Positions 8,128 to 19,363 of a DNA stretch of 64,000 nt are shown here, piece after piece (positions within the stretch are counted from its first letter, which is position 1; each line of letters begins with the position of its first letter). Source of the DNA: Nostoc sp. CMAA1605 (GTDB taxonomy: Bacteria; Cyanobacteriota; Cyanobacteriia; Cyanobacteriales; Nostocaceae); assembly GCF_021596505.1 (NCBI RefSeq), contig NZ_PJIZ01000033.1, forward strand, positions 1 through 64,000, given 5' to 3'. Under the pieces are notes generated by a model, which worked only from the letters and a program-made list of their open reading frames with translations, had not been told where the DNA came from and searched no databases. A program made the translations under genes and the position numbers.

Positions 8128-8591
8128 TACCTTGTTACCAAAATACGCTAATTAATTCCCAGTAAAAATACAACGCATACAACTTATACGTTAAGTTGTA
8201 CTTAAGCCGAACATGATTGCAAACACTGGTTCTAGATAATAGTATTCGAGTCAGCCAAATCTACATACCCAACTAGCTTAGGGCATTGCTTATACAAGCA
8301 ATTGCAAATTGAGCAATGCCGAAGCTTTTATTAAACTGACATTTATTCCTTTAGCATATTTTTGAGAAATTTTTCTAAAAATGAAATAAATCTCTTCAGT
8401 AACCTTGAGCATAATGGCTCCCATTCTTTCTTAGCAAAAAATTTTACTCTGCAATACTCTCCTATAATGTCAATGTTCGGTTTTTGGCATCAGCAGAAAT
8501 TATCTCAGTAAAATTATTTATTTTATTGTGTTTAGATACACTTATTATTAATTTATAGCATAGGTACGGACTCAAAAAAACTACAATTATT
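8128..8591. other. Intergenic region with inverted repeats
   Basis: A 464-base AT-rich gap between the NACHT gene and the 3' end of the REC-kinase gene. Besides the dyad at 8179-8199 it holds a perfect 9-bp inverted repeat (GGCATTGCT at 8282-8290 and AGCAATGCC at 8312-8320) that could end transcription of the kinase operon, although no clear T-run follows. No ORF or RNA gene is recognised. Confidence 0.5.
8179..8199 (-). promoter_or_regulatory. Dyad upstream of the NACHT gene, candidate operator
   Basis: A perfect inverted repeat of ACAACTTA and TAAGTTGT separated by five bases, sitting 52-72 bases before the NACHT start codon. Position and symmetry suit a dimeric repressor; the protein's own HTH-like N-terminus is one candidate binder. 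No experimental support. Confidence 0.4.
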
Positions 8592-9773
8592 TTAATCGCT
8601 AACCATCATTTTACTTTTGCAATCTTCGGTATTATGAGTAGTTTGTTCAACTAGTAAGGCTTTTTGATGATAATGCTCTTCTTCGCGACAAGGTAAAATG
8701 ACTTCTACCAAGGTGAGTTGATGGGGTTGACTGTGGATTTTAAGTTGACCACCATGTAATTGTACTAATCGCTTCACAATGGTTAACCCTAATCCTGAGC
8801 CTTGTTGCTCATAAAGCTTGCGTTCAAATTGTCGATAAGCTCCTAGTTCTGCAATTTGCGCTACAGTCATTCCTCGACCTAAATCCATAAAAGATAACAC
8901 CAACATATTATTGATGACTTTACTTTTAACCTGGATTAAAGTTCCGGCCGGAGAAAATTTTAAAGCATTATCAATTAACTCCTCGACGATTTTAGCAATC
9001 TTCTCGGCTGAAATCTTGACACAACAAGGATACAAATCTATCTGTAAATCACCTGCTCTCCCTACTTCTTGAGCTTTTTCAGTGATGATATTCAACAATG
9101 ATAGTGAGGGAAATTTTGTAGTTTTACTTTGCAATGCTTGTAATTGCTGCGGGTTAGTGGATACAATTTCTAATTCTGCATACAGTAAAAAGTTCTGAAT
9201 TAGTCTCAATAATCGTTCCCCAGAGAAATATATAGATTCCGCCATCTCTCGGACTGAATGTGCATCCAGATAATCACTTTCATCCATGAGGATTTGTGAA
9301 AATCCCAAAATCCCGTTCAGGGGTGTTCGCATTTCATGGGGTAAAGATAAAGCAATACTGTTACGTAAATTATCTAATTTTTTTTGAGTTTCTTGATGAA
9401 TGGTATTTTGTTTTGCTAACCTACAAGCGATCGCCGCTAATAACTCTCCTCTGGTAAATGGCTTGATGAGATAGTCATCTGCACCCATCTCCATTCCTTG
9501 GCGGAAATCTGTTTTGTCAGATTTAGCCGTCAAGAACATGAAAGGAGTCGTTGCTGTCGTGGGATTTTGACGCAATAACTTTAAGACTCCATATCCATCT
9601 AACTCTGGCATTGTGACATCACAAATGATTAAATCTGGCATTTCCACCTGAGCTAATTGCCAGCCAATGCGCCCATTTTCTGCGGATAATAATTTATAGC
9701 CTTCACCTGCAAGTAAGTCTAAAATATTATCTCGAACATTGATATCATCTTCAATTACTAAAATTTTGTCCAT
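8592..9773 (-). CDS. Response regulator-histidine kinase hybrid (REC-HisKA-HATPase)
   Basis: A 393-residue cytoplasmic protein with an N-terminal receiver domain and a C-terminal kinase. Receiver residues are in place: acidic pair at 9-10, phospho-acceptor Asp52 in IICDVTMPE, Thr in FLTAKS and Lys in LIKPF. The HisKA box is LPHEMRTPLNG (His146). The HATPase has an N box (ELIDNALKF), G1 DLGRGM and G2 GSGLGLTIV. A receiver ahead of the kinase suggests input from another phosphorelay member, probably the giant kinase encoded upstream on the same strand. It is the last gene of the signalling block; the gap to the REC-EAL gene is 155 bases. Confidence 0.92.
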   Translation of the reverse strand: MDKILVIEDDINVRDNILDLLAGEGYKLLSAENGRIGWQLAQVEMPDLIICDVTMPELDGYGVLKLLRQNPTTATTPFMFLTAKSDKTDFRQGMEMGADDYLIKPFTRGELLAAIACRLAKQNTIHQETQKKLDNLRNSIALSLPHEMRTPLNGILGFSQILMDESDYLDAHSVREMAESIYFSGERLLRLIQNFLLYAELEIVSTNPQQLQALQSKTTKFPSLSLLNIITEKAQEVGRAGDLQIDLYPCCVKISAEKIAKIVEELIDNALKFSPAGTLIQVKSKVINNMLVLSFMDLGRGMTVAQIAELGAYRQFERKLYEQQGSGLGLTIVKRLVQLHGGQLKIHSQPHQLTLVEVILPCREEEHYHQKALLVEQTTHNTEDCKSKMMVSD

Positions 9774-9928
9774 ATTTTTAGCACATACTATATTTAATTA
9801 AAATTTAATTATTAAAAAATTAATGGGGTTTTCAAAGAAGTAAAGATTAGTTGCTTTGCTTCTTTTGATTAAATAGTCTATTTACCAGCAGATTTGAGCC
9901 AGATGCTATTGATAGCCAGCCCAACTTT

Positions 9929-11140
9929 TTATACTGACAAGTGCTTTCTGTTCGATAAGAATTTCTCAAATTCCATTAGTGGTAAAGCTCGGCTAAATAA
10001 AAATCCTTGCATAGCATCACAGGCATTATCCCGTAAAAAAGCTAATTCTGCTTCTGTTTCTACACCTTCAGCAATCACTTGCATATTCATATTGTGTGCC
10101 ATTTCAATCAAAGCCTTAGTAATTGCTGATTTCTGCACATCCTCAGCCACATTGTGAATGAAATAACGGTCGATTTTTAAGGTGTTAACGGGGAGGTTTT
10201 TCAGGTAAAAAAGAGAAGAATAACCTGTGCCGAAGTCATCGATAGCAATTCTGACTCCTAGAGATTGCAACTCATTAATAGTGAAAATCGCATTATTTAA
10301 ATCCTGCATGATCATGCTTTCAGTTAGTTCCAACTCTAAATATTTAGGATCTAAATTATGCTTTTCTAAAACTTGAGTTATGCTTTTGATCAAATCTGGA
10401 CGATTAAATTCTATTGCCGATAGGTTGACACTAGTAGTTAAGTAGTCCAGACCTAAATCATGCCAACTTTTAAGTTGTTGGCAAACATTTTCTACTACCC
10501 ACTGACCGATTGTAATAATTAACCCTGTAGATTCAGCTAAGGGAATAAACTCTGTAGGTGAAACGAAACCCAATTCAGGACTTTGCCAGCGTAATAAACC
10601 TTCAGCCGCAATAATTTTACCGGAGATAATATCGACTATAGGTTGATAATGTACCTCAAATTCTTGAAACTTCTGTTGTTTAACTACTTGATGTAAACTC
10701 ACAGTTACTAACTGATTTTGTGGAGAGGTACTTTGATGAGAGTTTTGATTACTAAAGTAGGTTTTTAAGGTTGCTTGTCTTTCTAGGCGATTCATGACTG
10801 CACTGAGCAATTCGGCACGCGTAAAGGGCTTGGTGAGATAATCATCTGCACCCATGTCCATACCCTGCCGAAAATCAGCTTTCGCTGATTTTGCTGTCAA
10901 AAAAATAAAAGGAATTGCTGCTGTTAATGGTTCTTGGCGTAATGCAGTTAACACGCCGTATCCATCCACTTCTGGCATCATCATGTCGCACAAAATTAGA
11001 TCGGGAAATTCTGCGATCGCCAAGTTGATACCTATTCTGCCATTGGGGGCAGAGACAGTTTCAAAATCTTCAGCCGCCAGCAAATCTAAGATATTTTCCC
11101 GTACCAATTCTTCATCTTCAATGACTAAAATTTTTATCAT
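9929..11140 (-). CDS. Response regulator with EAL domain (c-di-GMP phosphodiesterase)
   Basis: A 403-residue protein with an N-terminal receiver (Asp52 in LILCDMMMPE) and a C-terminal EAL domain (about 150-395) that would hydrolyse cyclic di-GMP to pGpG. The signature EAL is EGL here (AAEGLLRW), with the metal-ligand Glu kept. Other active-site motifs are present: ELTESM, the DDFGTGYSS loop, KIDRYF and VIAEGVE. It should therefore be catalytically competent. It lies 12 bases downstream of the corrected end of the giant CBS/PAS kinase, so the kinase is the likely phosphodonor and c-di-GMP turnover the output. Confidence 0.92.
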   Translation of the reverse strand: MIKILVIEDEELVRENILDLLAAEDFETVSAPNGRIGINLAIAEFPDLILCDMMMPEVDGYGVLTALRQEPLTAAIPFIFLTAKSAKADFRQGMDMGADDYLTKPFTRAELLSAVMNRLERQATLKTYFSNQNSHQSTSPQNQLVTVSLHQVVKQQKFQEFEVHYQPIVDIISGKIIAAEGLLRWQSPELGFVSPTEFIPLAESTGLIITIGQWVVENVCQQLKSWHDLGLDYLTTSVNLSAIEFNRPDLIKSITQVLEKHNLDPKYLELELTESMIMQDLNNAIFTINELQSLGVRIAIDDFGTGYSSLFYLKNLPVNTLKIDRYFIHNVAEDVQKSAITKALIEMAHNMNMQVIAEGVETEAELAFLRDNACDAMQGFLFSRALPLMEFEKFLSNRKHLSV

Positions 11141-11152
11141 TATTCCCTCATT

Positions 11153-14100
11153 TTATATTTGATTATTTAATGATATTTTAACAGTAAATACTGTACCAAT
11201 TCCTAGCGCACTTTTCACAAAAATTTCACCTTGATGCAGGTCTATACACTTTTTCACAATCGCTAATCCTAATCCCGTTTCCGGGGATATTACCTACATT
11301 TTTGGCGCGATGAAACGACTCAAATAATTGGGGAATATCTTCTGGAGGGATACCAATGCCTGAATCTTGAATTTCAAAAATTGCTTGCTCATTTTCAGTT
11401 TTTAATATAAATTCAACATGACTATTTTCATGGGAATATTTGATGGCATTAGATAGTAAGTTATTGAGAATATGTGTTAATAATTTATCATCCATGCAAC
11501 ATTCTATAGTTTCCTCATGACTAGTAAAATTAATTTGCTGGTTCTTGAGTCTGAGACGGGTTTGCGTTTCTGCCACTAAGTTACGACAGTAGGCGACTAA
11601 ATCAAATACTTGGGGTATGAATTCTAGTTTTCCCGCTTCTGCCTTACCAATGATCAAAACATCATCCAACATTTCTGTCATCCGCTTCACAGCCGTCTGG
11701 ATACGCTGGAGATGGGTTAGTTGTTTTTCGGGAGACAATTTTTGATGATAGTGTTCTAGTAACTCTGAGGAAGACAAAATTATACTCAAAGGTGTACGAA
11801 ACTCATGGGAAGTCATGGAAACAAAGCGAGACTTGAGTTCACTCAGTTCTTTTTCTTTCTCTAGTGCTACAGTTAGTTCTTGTTCTAATTGTTTGCGGTC
11901 TGTAATATCTGCCATGTAGCCCACAAGTTCCACTGGCTTTTGCGTGTCGTCCCAGACTACTTTGCCTTGATCATATAGCCAACGGTAAGATCCATCTTGA
12001 TGTAAAAAGCGATATTCTAGCTTATATTGCCGTTTTTCTAGAACATCGACAAGATGATCAAATACTTTTGGTGCATCTTCAGGATGAATACGACTTAACC
12101 AAAAGCTAGAATCTTCAGTGAATTGTTTGGCCTCATAACCCAGAAGAGTTTTGATATTTTCACTGATAAATAGACAGCCAAAGTCACCGACTGTCCTACT
12201 GGCATAGATAACAGCAGGACTAGATGTGAGTAAGTATTGTAATCTTTGTTGACTCACTAGTAATGCTGTTTGTGCCTGTTGGCGTTCAGTGATATCGGTT
12301 TGAATGCCAATGTAGTGGGTAAGTCTGTCATTTTGGTCGTAAACAGGGGAAACATTTAACTCACTCCAAAATAAGCTGCCGTTTTTACGGTAGTGTTGCA
12401 AGATGACAGTGCCGGCTTTTCCTGCTTGCATGAAACTATGAAGTTCTTGGCATCCTGGCTGATTAATATCTGGGCTATAAAATAAGCGGAAATTTTGTCC
12501 TATAACTTCCTCCGATGAATAGCCAGTCATTTTCTCAAAGGCAGGATTTACATAAATGATTGGCCCGTTGGCAATACTAGCATCAGCAATAATAATCCCA
12601 TTGCTGCTAGCCGCGATCGCTCGATCACGCAGTCTTAAACCTTCTTCCACTTGTTGACGCTTAGTAATATCAGTATGAATACATACTGTGCCGAAAATTT
12701 TACCTTTAGTATCTTTAATTGCATCAATACGGAGGTCAATTTGCAAGATGTTACCTGTGCCTGATCGCATAGCTACTTCACCCCGCCAAGATTGACCCCG
12801 ATGAATCGCAGTCAGTATTTTCTGGCTATCTTGAGGCTGTTGGGAAATCACCCATACCCCCCCAATTCTTTCTAATTCTTCTAAATTATAGCCGTATAAA
12901 CCCACAAAAGCAGGGTTAACATAAATACTCTTACCCTGCTCATCTGTAATCACAACAGCGTCGCTGGTGCTTTCTATAGCTTTTTGAAAGCGCAATAAAG
13001 ACTCTTCCGCTAATTTACGTTCTGTAATGTCGCGAGTGACTTTAGAAAAACCCCGCAAATTACCCGCCGCATCCCGTAATGGTGTTAAGATGCAGTTTGC
13101 CCAAAAGTATGAGCCGTCTTTACGGACAAAAACTCTTTCACACTCACACCTTCCCTGACTTGCGGCTATGTCTAACTGCTGCTGTGGTGAATATTCCGCT
13201 ATTGTTTCCAGTGGAAAAAAGCGAGCAAAGTTCTGTCCCACAATGTCGCTAGTTTGATAGCCAGTGATGCACTCTGCTCCTGAGTTCCAACTCATGACTC
13301 TCCCTTGGGAATCAAGCCGATAAATTGCATAATCTTTAATACTTTCGATCAACAGGCGGAAATATTCTTCACTTTGACGCAATTTATTTTCAGCGCGTTT
13401 GCGGTCTGTGATGTCTGTAGATATACCACATACAGCGTAGGGAACGCCATTGCTATCCCTTAAAGGAAACTTGACAGAAATGTAAGTGTGTAAGCCATCT
13501 TCATGAGGTACTGCTTCTTCAACTTCAATGGGAGTGTCATGAGTAATTACCCAGTGGTTATTAACTGCTAAACTGTCGGCAATCTCAGCATTCCACACCT
13601 CATATATGCTTTTACCGATAATTTCTTGTTGAGTAATCTGAAAGAGTCTTTCATATTGCTGGTTAATCAGCAAAAATCTATTTTGGGTATCTAGTAAATA
13701 AATGACGGCGGGAGAATTATCCAAAATCGCCTGGAGTCGTGCTTGTGTTTCCCTTAGTTTGGCTTTGGCTTGTTTACGGGCTGTAATATCTCGATCAATG
13801 CCTCGGTAGCCACAAAATTTACCACCACAATTAAATACAGGTACACCACTAGTTTCGAGAATTACTAAATGACCATCTTTATGCAAGTTAGTGTTTTCCA
13901 GACACTTAAATGGTTGTTGGGCTGCGGCAATTGGGGCAAAGACACTGAACACTCGTTCAGCTTCTTCAGGTGGCATGAGTTCTAATGGAGTTTTACCAAT
14001 TACTTCCTCTGGTTCGTAACCTAAAATATCTCTAACTTTGGGACTGACATAAACGTATCGAATGTTTTCGTCCACTTCCCACACCCAATCACTGCTAGCC

Positions 14101-16039
14101 TCAACCAAGTTGCGAAATCGCTCTTCACTTTCTTGTAAAGCTACTTCTGTTTGTTTGCGTTTGATGCCAAGGGCAATTTCATGGGCTGTAATTCCCAAAA
14201 TTTCCAAGGTAGATGAGCTGAGTTGGTGACGAGAAAACATAGCGATGACTCCTACGGTTTCCTCTTCTACAATCAAGGGATAGCCAGCAAACGCCACTAT
14301 TCCCTCTGCTCTAGCCCAATCTTGATCTCTGACTAGGGGGTCTGTCTGTACAGCGTTGCTGATTTGCGGTTGACCTGACTGGGCTATCAGACCAATTTTG
14401 AGTTGACCTATGGGAATACGTCCATGCACCCCATCAATGTGGGTATACATCCCGGAACTAACTTGCAATTCCAGAACATTTTCTGTTTTGTTGAGTATCC
14501 AAATGCGGGCAAAGGCAGCCTGGAGATTTTCGACTATGGCTTCTGTGCAGCCACGCATCATCTCAGATAAAGTAGAACTCCGAGACAGCACAGTGTCTAC
14601 TTTGGCTCGAAAATCTGCAAGTAGAACTTTGTGGGCAAGAGTTTCTTCAATGTGCTTCTGCTCATCTATATCGGTGTTAGTACCGAACCAGTTGATGATT
14701 TCACCTTGTTGATTTTTGAAGGGTACACCACGGGCTAAGTGCCAACGATAACTCTTGGAATCAGCAGCCAATAGCCGAAATTCTTGTTCGTAAATACTAC
14801 CTGTAGTTAGGGAATGATGCCAAGTGGCTAAACAAGTTGCTAAGTCATCAGGATGGACGAATTTTTCCCACCCCCAACCCATTAATTCCTCTACAGTGGT
14901 GCCAAAAAGTCTAGAGTGCGTTGGTTGACATATTCTAGAGAGCCGTCTGGTTGAGCAATCCAGACCTGTTGGGGGATGGATTCTGTCAGAAACCGAAAAC
15001 GTTCTTCAATGTTGGCGAGGGCGATTTGTTCTGCTAACAGTTGTTCATTTTTTTGTTGAAGAGCGATCGCCCGTTGTGATAGTTCTACTTCTAGCTCTTG
15101 GTTGGTTTTTTGTAAATAATCCTGCACTTTTCTTTGATGATCAATCTCCATTGTGACTCCAATCATCCTTGTGGGTTGACCTGCTCTATTTATTAGCACT
15201 GTCCCCCTAGCTAATACCCATTTATAGCCGGATGTTTCTCCTAATACCAGTAAACGATGTTCAATTTCAAAGGAACTGAGATTGGCTATTGCTGATTGAT
15301 TGGCTAGTTCAACTTTTTCTCGGTCATGGGGATGCACTAGGGAAAGAACTTCATCCCAGTCAACTGTCTCAATTGCCTCTGATGCACTCTCTGTGACAAT
15401 CGTATTCAAAAAGTAGATTTGATTGTTGATGAGATTGCGTTCCCAATAAATTGTTTTATTGATATTTTTAGTTGACTTTAATTCGGTGATGTTGGGGCGA
15501 TTTATGGCGATGGTTGGCGGCTGACCAAAATGTTTGACTCTTCGGGATTTACGCCTGCATCCATGTTTGCGTAATTTGTATTGGGATGATTTTCTCAATT
15601 TTAATATTGCGGCTGGCTGCGGAATATCGACTGCTGTGGCCAAAGCTTGCAAAATACTTGCCTGTGATACTGTGCCGACGCATTCACCTAGTTCATCTAC
15701 GACTAGCAAGCAACTTGATTGACATTGACTGATCTGAGAGATAACTGTCTGAATATCTAGTAATTGTTTAACTTCAATGGTGATATCTGCTGGTTGCTGC
15801 ATGACATCAGAGATTTTGGTAGTCGTTAAGTCAATCCCTAATGCCATCAGTTTGACTATATGTTGTGTTGATAACCACCCTATAACCTTTGAATTGGTCA
15901 ATACGAAGATATCAGAACCGCCCTTAGCCATAAGTGCGATTACTTCTGAGACTAGTGTTTCTGGTTCAACCTGCGTGGGTGAACGATTAATAATTGGTTC
16001 TAAGCATCTTAACCAGAAAAACTGAGGTAAGGAGGGCAT
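11153..16039 (-). pseudogene. Giant CBS-PAS-GAF sensor histidine kinase, two frameshifts
   Basis: One kinase gene read in three frames. The first part (16039-14891) has a CBS pair (about 15-135), a PAS domain and the first strands of a second PAS, then stops. The second (14882-11226) completes that PAS and adds a GAF, six more PAS domains, HisKA (SHEFRTPLSI) and most of the HATPase (G1 DSGIGIPPED), ending in an abnormal tail. Adding one G near 14902 restores FLGTTVEELMGWGWEKF. Removing one A in the run at 11278-11280 restores the ATP-lid GTGLGLAIV and carries the frame to a stop at 11153. The corrected protein has about 1628 residues, with no transmembrane segment seen. It heads the REC-EAL and REC-kinase operon. 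Sequencing error or true decay are both possible. Confidence 0.85.
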
Positions 16040-16411
16040 GGATCGTGAATATAGCTAGTATCTGAATCTATTTTTCTAAAGTATGGTCTTTAGGTATCAT
16101 ATCTATTTTGAGGCTAAATAAATGATAATATCCGGCGTATATATACTGTAAATTTCTGATAAAGAAATACAATGATTGTGGCTCACAAATCTAAATGAAT
16201 GAAATTGCTATGTAGTTGATGGTGTATGGATTTATGATCTGGCGATCGCTAAATTTCAACGCGAGAAATACGTACATGAGAAAGTTCATCAACATTGATA
16301 GCAACGTACTAGCCAATGATACCGAATTGGGATAGGTAGTATTGTTTCGAGATTCTGGAATCGGCTAAGAATGTAGGCTTTTCATCCAAAATCCCAAATC
16401 CCAAATTGGTA
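16040..16411. other. Intergenic region, upstream of the giant kinase
   Basis: 372 AT-rich bases between the kinase start and the 3' end of the GHL10-like gene. It contains one HIP1 octamer and, at its end, a CAAAATCCCAAATCCC repeat. No ORF, RNA gene or clear terminator was found. The kinase promoter should lie here. Confidence 0.4.
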
Positions 16412-19102
16412 TTATTCCCTTTTGTTGATACTCTTTTGAGATGTTACATCCAACCGCCTCTCGCTGTAACGCAACAATCTTTCTATTGTCGCCAAACGGT
16501 TTTCCCAAGTTTTACATTGATAAGTATTATGAAGATTTTGCTGGCGCATCCATACCCGAAATTGCGCTTGAAAGCGCACCAGTGTTGATTTAGCCACTAG
16601 CAATTTACTGGCAGAAGGTGAATTTGCCACTTGAGTTAAAGCATTTTGTAATACTTCCGCTTGATTATGAAATTCGGAAATGCTGTTTTGAGGTATTTGT
16701 AATTTTTCTTGATGTAGAACTAAACGCCATTCCCTTTGTAAACTGCTATATCGAGTTAAAGCAGATTTTAAAGGATCACGATGTGGTACTGGCTCATTAA
16801 TAATCACCCCCAATTTACCTTGAGTATTCACAAACAGCTTATGTAATTCATTGTTGACATTTTCGGCAGCAAACAGAGCATAGCCGCTAACAGGTAAATC
16901 CCTCACCAATTGTAGTTGGTCAAATGCGCCCAGTGTTGGTAAAGATAACAGGCGAATTCCTGGAATTAACAACGCAGAGCCTAACTGACTGGAGGCTATC
17001 CAAGGTTGGGCTAGCTGTTGAAAGCGGACTGTATCCTGGGCATAGGTCATAGGAATAATTAAATCCACATCTCCCCGTCGCGCCCAAACTTCCCAGTTTT
17101 GTTGTAACTTCTGAATCCGTTCGGCTTCTGGGAGAGGAAAGACAGCCACCGATAAAATTAAGTTCTTTCGCTTTTGGCGCAACATTTGTGATACGTCTGT
17201 CACAAAGCTATCTACTTGTTGAGTCCGAAATGTTGTCCATTGCTGCCACAATTGCGTTTGGGCTGGTGTAATGCTAATTGGGTCTACCCCTGTGAGTTTT
17301 TGAAATTGCGTTCTCGCCGCTTGTCCATAGCCATAAGTCCTGCCTGCGCTGGGGTCTTGAAATGGGTAGCGGATGTAGTCTAGTTGCAAGCCATCGACGT
17401 TGTAGCGGGTGACAATCTCCTCATACAGTTTGAGTAAATACTGCCGCACTTCTGGATTAGCTGGGTCGAAAAAGGGCTTGGTTTGGCCTTGAGGAATTAA
17501 TCTGCCCTGTTGGTCATAGTTAGCCCACTGAGGATGAGCCGCCAGCACTGGCCCTGGGTAATCAGAATTGATGTTGAGTATTTCATTATGACGCTGATTA
17601 CCTGCCGCAAAAGTCCACACCCAAGCGTGTAACTCCATACCTCGCTCATGAGCTAATTTGACTCCCGCCGCCAAAGGGTCCCAATCCCGAACTAATGGGT
17701 TTTGCTGTGGTGCGACTTGGCTGGGATAAATGGGATACCCAGCATTGACAACTTCAAAAAAAACAGTGTTGATGCCAGATTGGGCCAAGCGATCGAAAAT
17801 TTTGCTCAATCCTTGTTCATTTCCTGCCCGGACGATGGTACCCCTGTCTAACCACACAGCGCGAATTTCGGCTGGTGCTAATCTGCGGTCAACGGGAAAC
17901 TGTTTCCACAAGTTATTTCTGGCTAATAACCATTGTTGACGAGCTAGGGCATAATTTTTATTGGCAATTAAGCGCGGTAGATTATTAGCGACTATTCTCG
18001 CTTGGGCTAATACTTGCTCTGTATTAGATTGAGGTATGGATGTGGCAGTGTTCAGTTGTGTGTCTTCGGCTTTGAGAGCCTGAGATTCATGAGGTTGGGG
18101 CGCATTGGCTAAGGCTGCTAAATGCGCGCTTTCGACTCGACCAATTAGATTTTCTAGTTGTTGTTGTAGGGCTGTAGCTTCGTCGGCGTTGATTGGTTGA
18201 TTGGAATTAGGCGCAACATCCCAACGGACTCTTTGTTCTAATTGGTCTATGGCTTCATCTTGTCTATTGGGAGCAACAGTATTTACCTTGTTTGTGCTGG
18301 TGTTGCTAGTAGTGGAGGCCGTCTTGGGTATTGGTGTTGGACAGTTAGGAGCAGATGTTGCAGTGTTTTGATTATTGGTAGGGATAGAGATATGACGATT
18401 CAGCGCAACTTGCAGCCAAGCTGTGTCCAATTCTGAAGAAGAAGCTACATCTGTTCCCCAACGCCAACCAAACACGGTAGAGTTTTGCGTTGCGACTACT
18501 GCGGCTGGTCGATCTTGCAAACTCCAAACAGCGACAACTTTGCTAATACCATCGTTGGGAAGTAACACACCGCCATGCACTTGACCAAAAATTCCTTTTT
18601 GGTTTAACCAAGTCGGCGGTTGAGTTTTGGGTGGATTGATTTGCTGTTTATCTTGTAAACTAAATCCCCAATAACTACCAAGGATATTTTTGAGTAACTG
18701 ACGCACTCCAGGGGCTGAGAGACTACCTACAGGGCCACTTGCAATTATATTTCCGCCTTTGTTGACCCATGCTTCTAGGGCGATCGCTTGCGTAGGTGTG
18801 AGGGTTTCAATGTTGGGTAAGAATATCACATTGCGATCGCCCCAATCTGCGGCACTCTTGACACTAGATAAAGGCAACACACAATATGGTACGCCAATTG
18901 TTTGCAAGCGTTTGGTAATTCCTGCCCAATGTTGCGAGTTTTCTTGGCTTTGTACCACACTCAAGACTGGTGGTGCTGCGGCTAACTGTAAAGGCTGGTT
19001 TTGGGGCTGTGGAGTTTGAGGGGACAATGTCTCTGTTGCCCTGACCGGCACAATGTTTAAACAGTTAACAACCACTAAAGCAGGAGCAACCAGCAACTTC
19101 AT
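16412..19102 (-). CDS. Exported GHL10-type glycosidase-like protein
   Basis: A large exported protein with a hypothetical glycosyl hydrolase GHL10 (DUF187-like) TIM barrel. The barrel starts near EIRAVWLDRG, with GINTVFFEVVNAGYPIYPS, ELHAWVWTFAAGN, the key VDGLQLDYIRYPF strand and VDLIIPMTYAQDT. Ahead of it is a domain of about 230 residues resembling a class I glutamine amidotransferase-like or N-terminal accessory fold, then a Ser/Thr/Asn-rich linker. The ATG at 19102 is chosen because it gives a clean signal peptide (MKLLVAPALVVV ... VRA). The frame stays open to an ATG at 19270, which would add 56 residues that do not resemble a signal. Probable role: cleavage of cell-wall or sheath polysaccharide in the periplasm; the substrate is unknown. 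Confidence 0.8.
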   Translation of the reverse strand: MKLLVAPALVVVNCLNIVPVRATETLSPQTPQPQNQPLQLAAAPPVLSVVQSQENSQHWAGITKRLQTIGVPYCVLPLSSVKSAADWGDRNVIFLPNIETLTPTQAIALEAWVNKGGNIIASGPVGSLSAPGVRQLLKNILGSYWGFSLQDKQQINPPKTQPPTWLNQKGIFGQVHGGVLLPNDGISKVVAVWSLQDRPAAVVATQNSTVFGWRWGTDVASSSELDTAWLQVALNRHISIPTNNQNTATSAPNCPTPIPKTASTTSNTSTNKVNTVAPNRQDEAIDQLEQRVRWDVAPNSNQPINADEATALQQQLENLIGRVESAHLAALANAPQPHESQALKAEDTQLNTATSIPQSNTEQVLAQARIVANNLPRLIANKNYALARQQWLLARNNLWKQFPVDRRLAPAEIRAVWLDRGTIVRAGNEQGLSKIFDRLAQSGINTVFFEVVNAGYPIYPSQVAPQQNPLVRDWDPLAAGVKLAHERGMELHAWVWTFAAGNQRHNEILNINSDYPGPVLAAHPQWANYDQQGRLIPQGQTKPFFDPANPEVRQYLLKLYEEIVTRYNVDGLQLDYIRYPFQDPSAGRTYGYGQAARTQFQKLTGVDPISITPAQTQLWQQWTTFRTQQVDSFVTDVSQMLRQKRKNLILSVAVFPLPEAERIQKLQQNWEVWARRGDVDLIIPMTYAQDTVRFQQLAQPWIASSQLGSALLIPGIRLLSLPTLGAFDQLQLVRDLPVSGYALFAAENVNNELHKLFVNTQGKLGVIINEPVPHRDPLKSALTRYSSLQREWRLVLHQEKLQIPQNSISEFHNQAEVLQNALTQVANSPSASKLLVAKSTLVRFQAQFRVWMRQQNLHNTYQCKTWENRLATIERLLRYSERRLDVTSQKSINKRE

Positions 19103-19363
19103 CGATAAGGAACAAGATTTTAAAGCAGATATAGAATCTTTCCTGGTCACAACTACGATATTTTTATATCTTCTGCCTGTCTGCAAAACTTGAGCCGTCA
19201 AAATGAAGAATCGATGATTTTGCAAGCACAATTTTGGATTTTTTTTATTGCCTAAACCCTGATTCTTCACTACTTACCCCTCACGAATTAATTAATCTTT
19301 ATCCCTTATTTATGAGGTAAAATAGCTATACTTTACCTCCGAAAAATGACTGAGATTTAATAA

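Noticed and set aside
14891-16039. CBS-PAS protein as a separate gene ending at 14891
   Set aside because: It stops in the first strands of a PAS domain that continues in the next frame; one base restores FLGTTVEELMGWGW.
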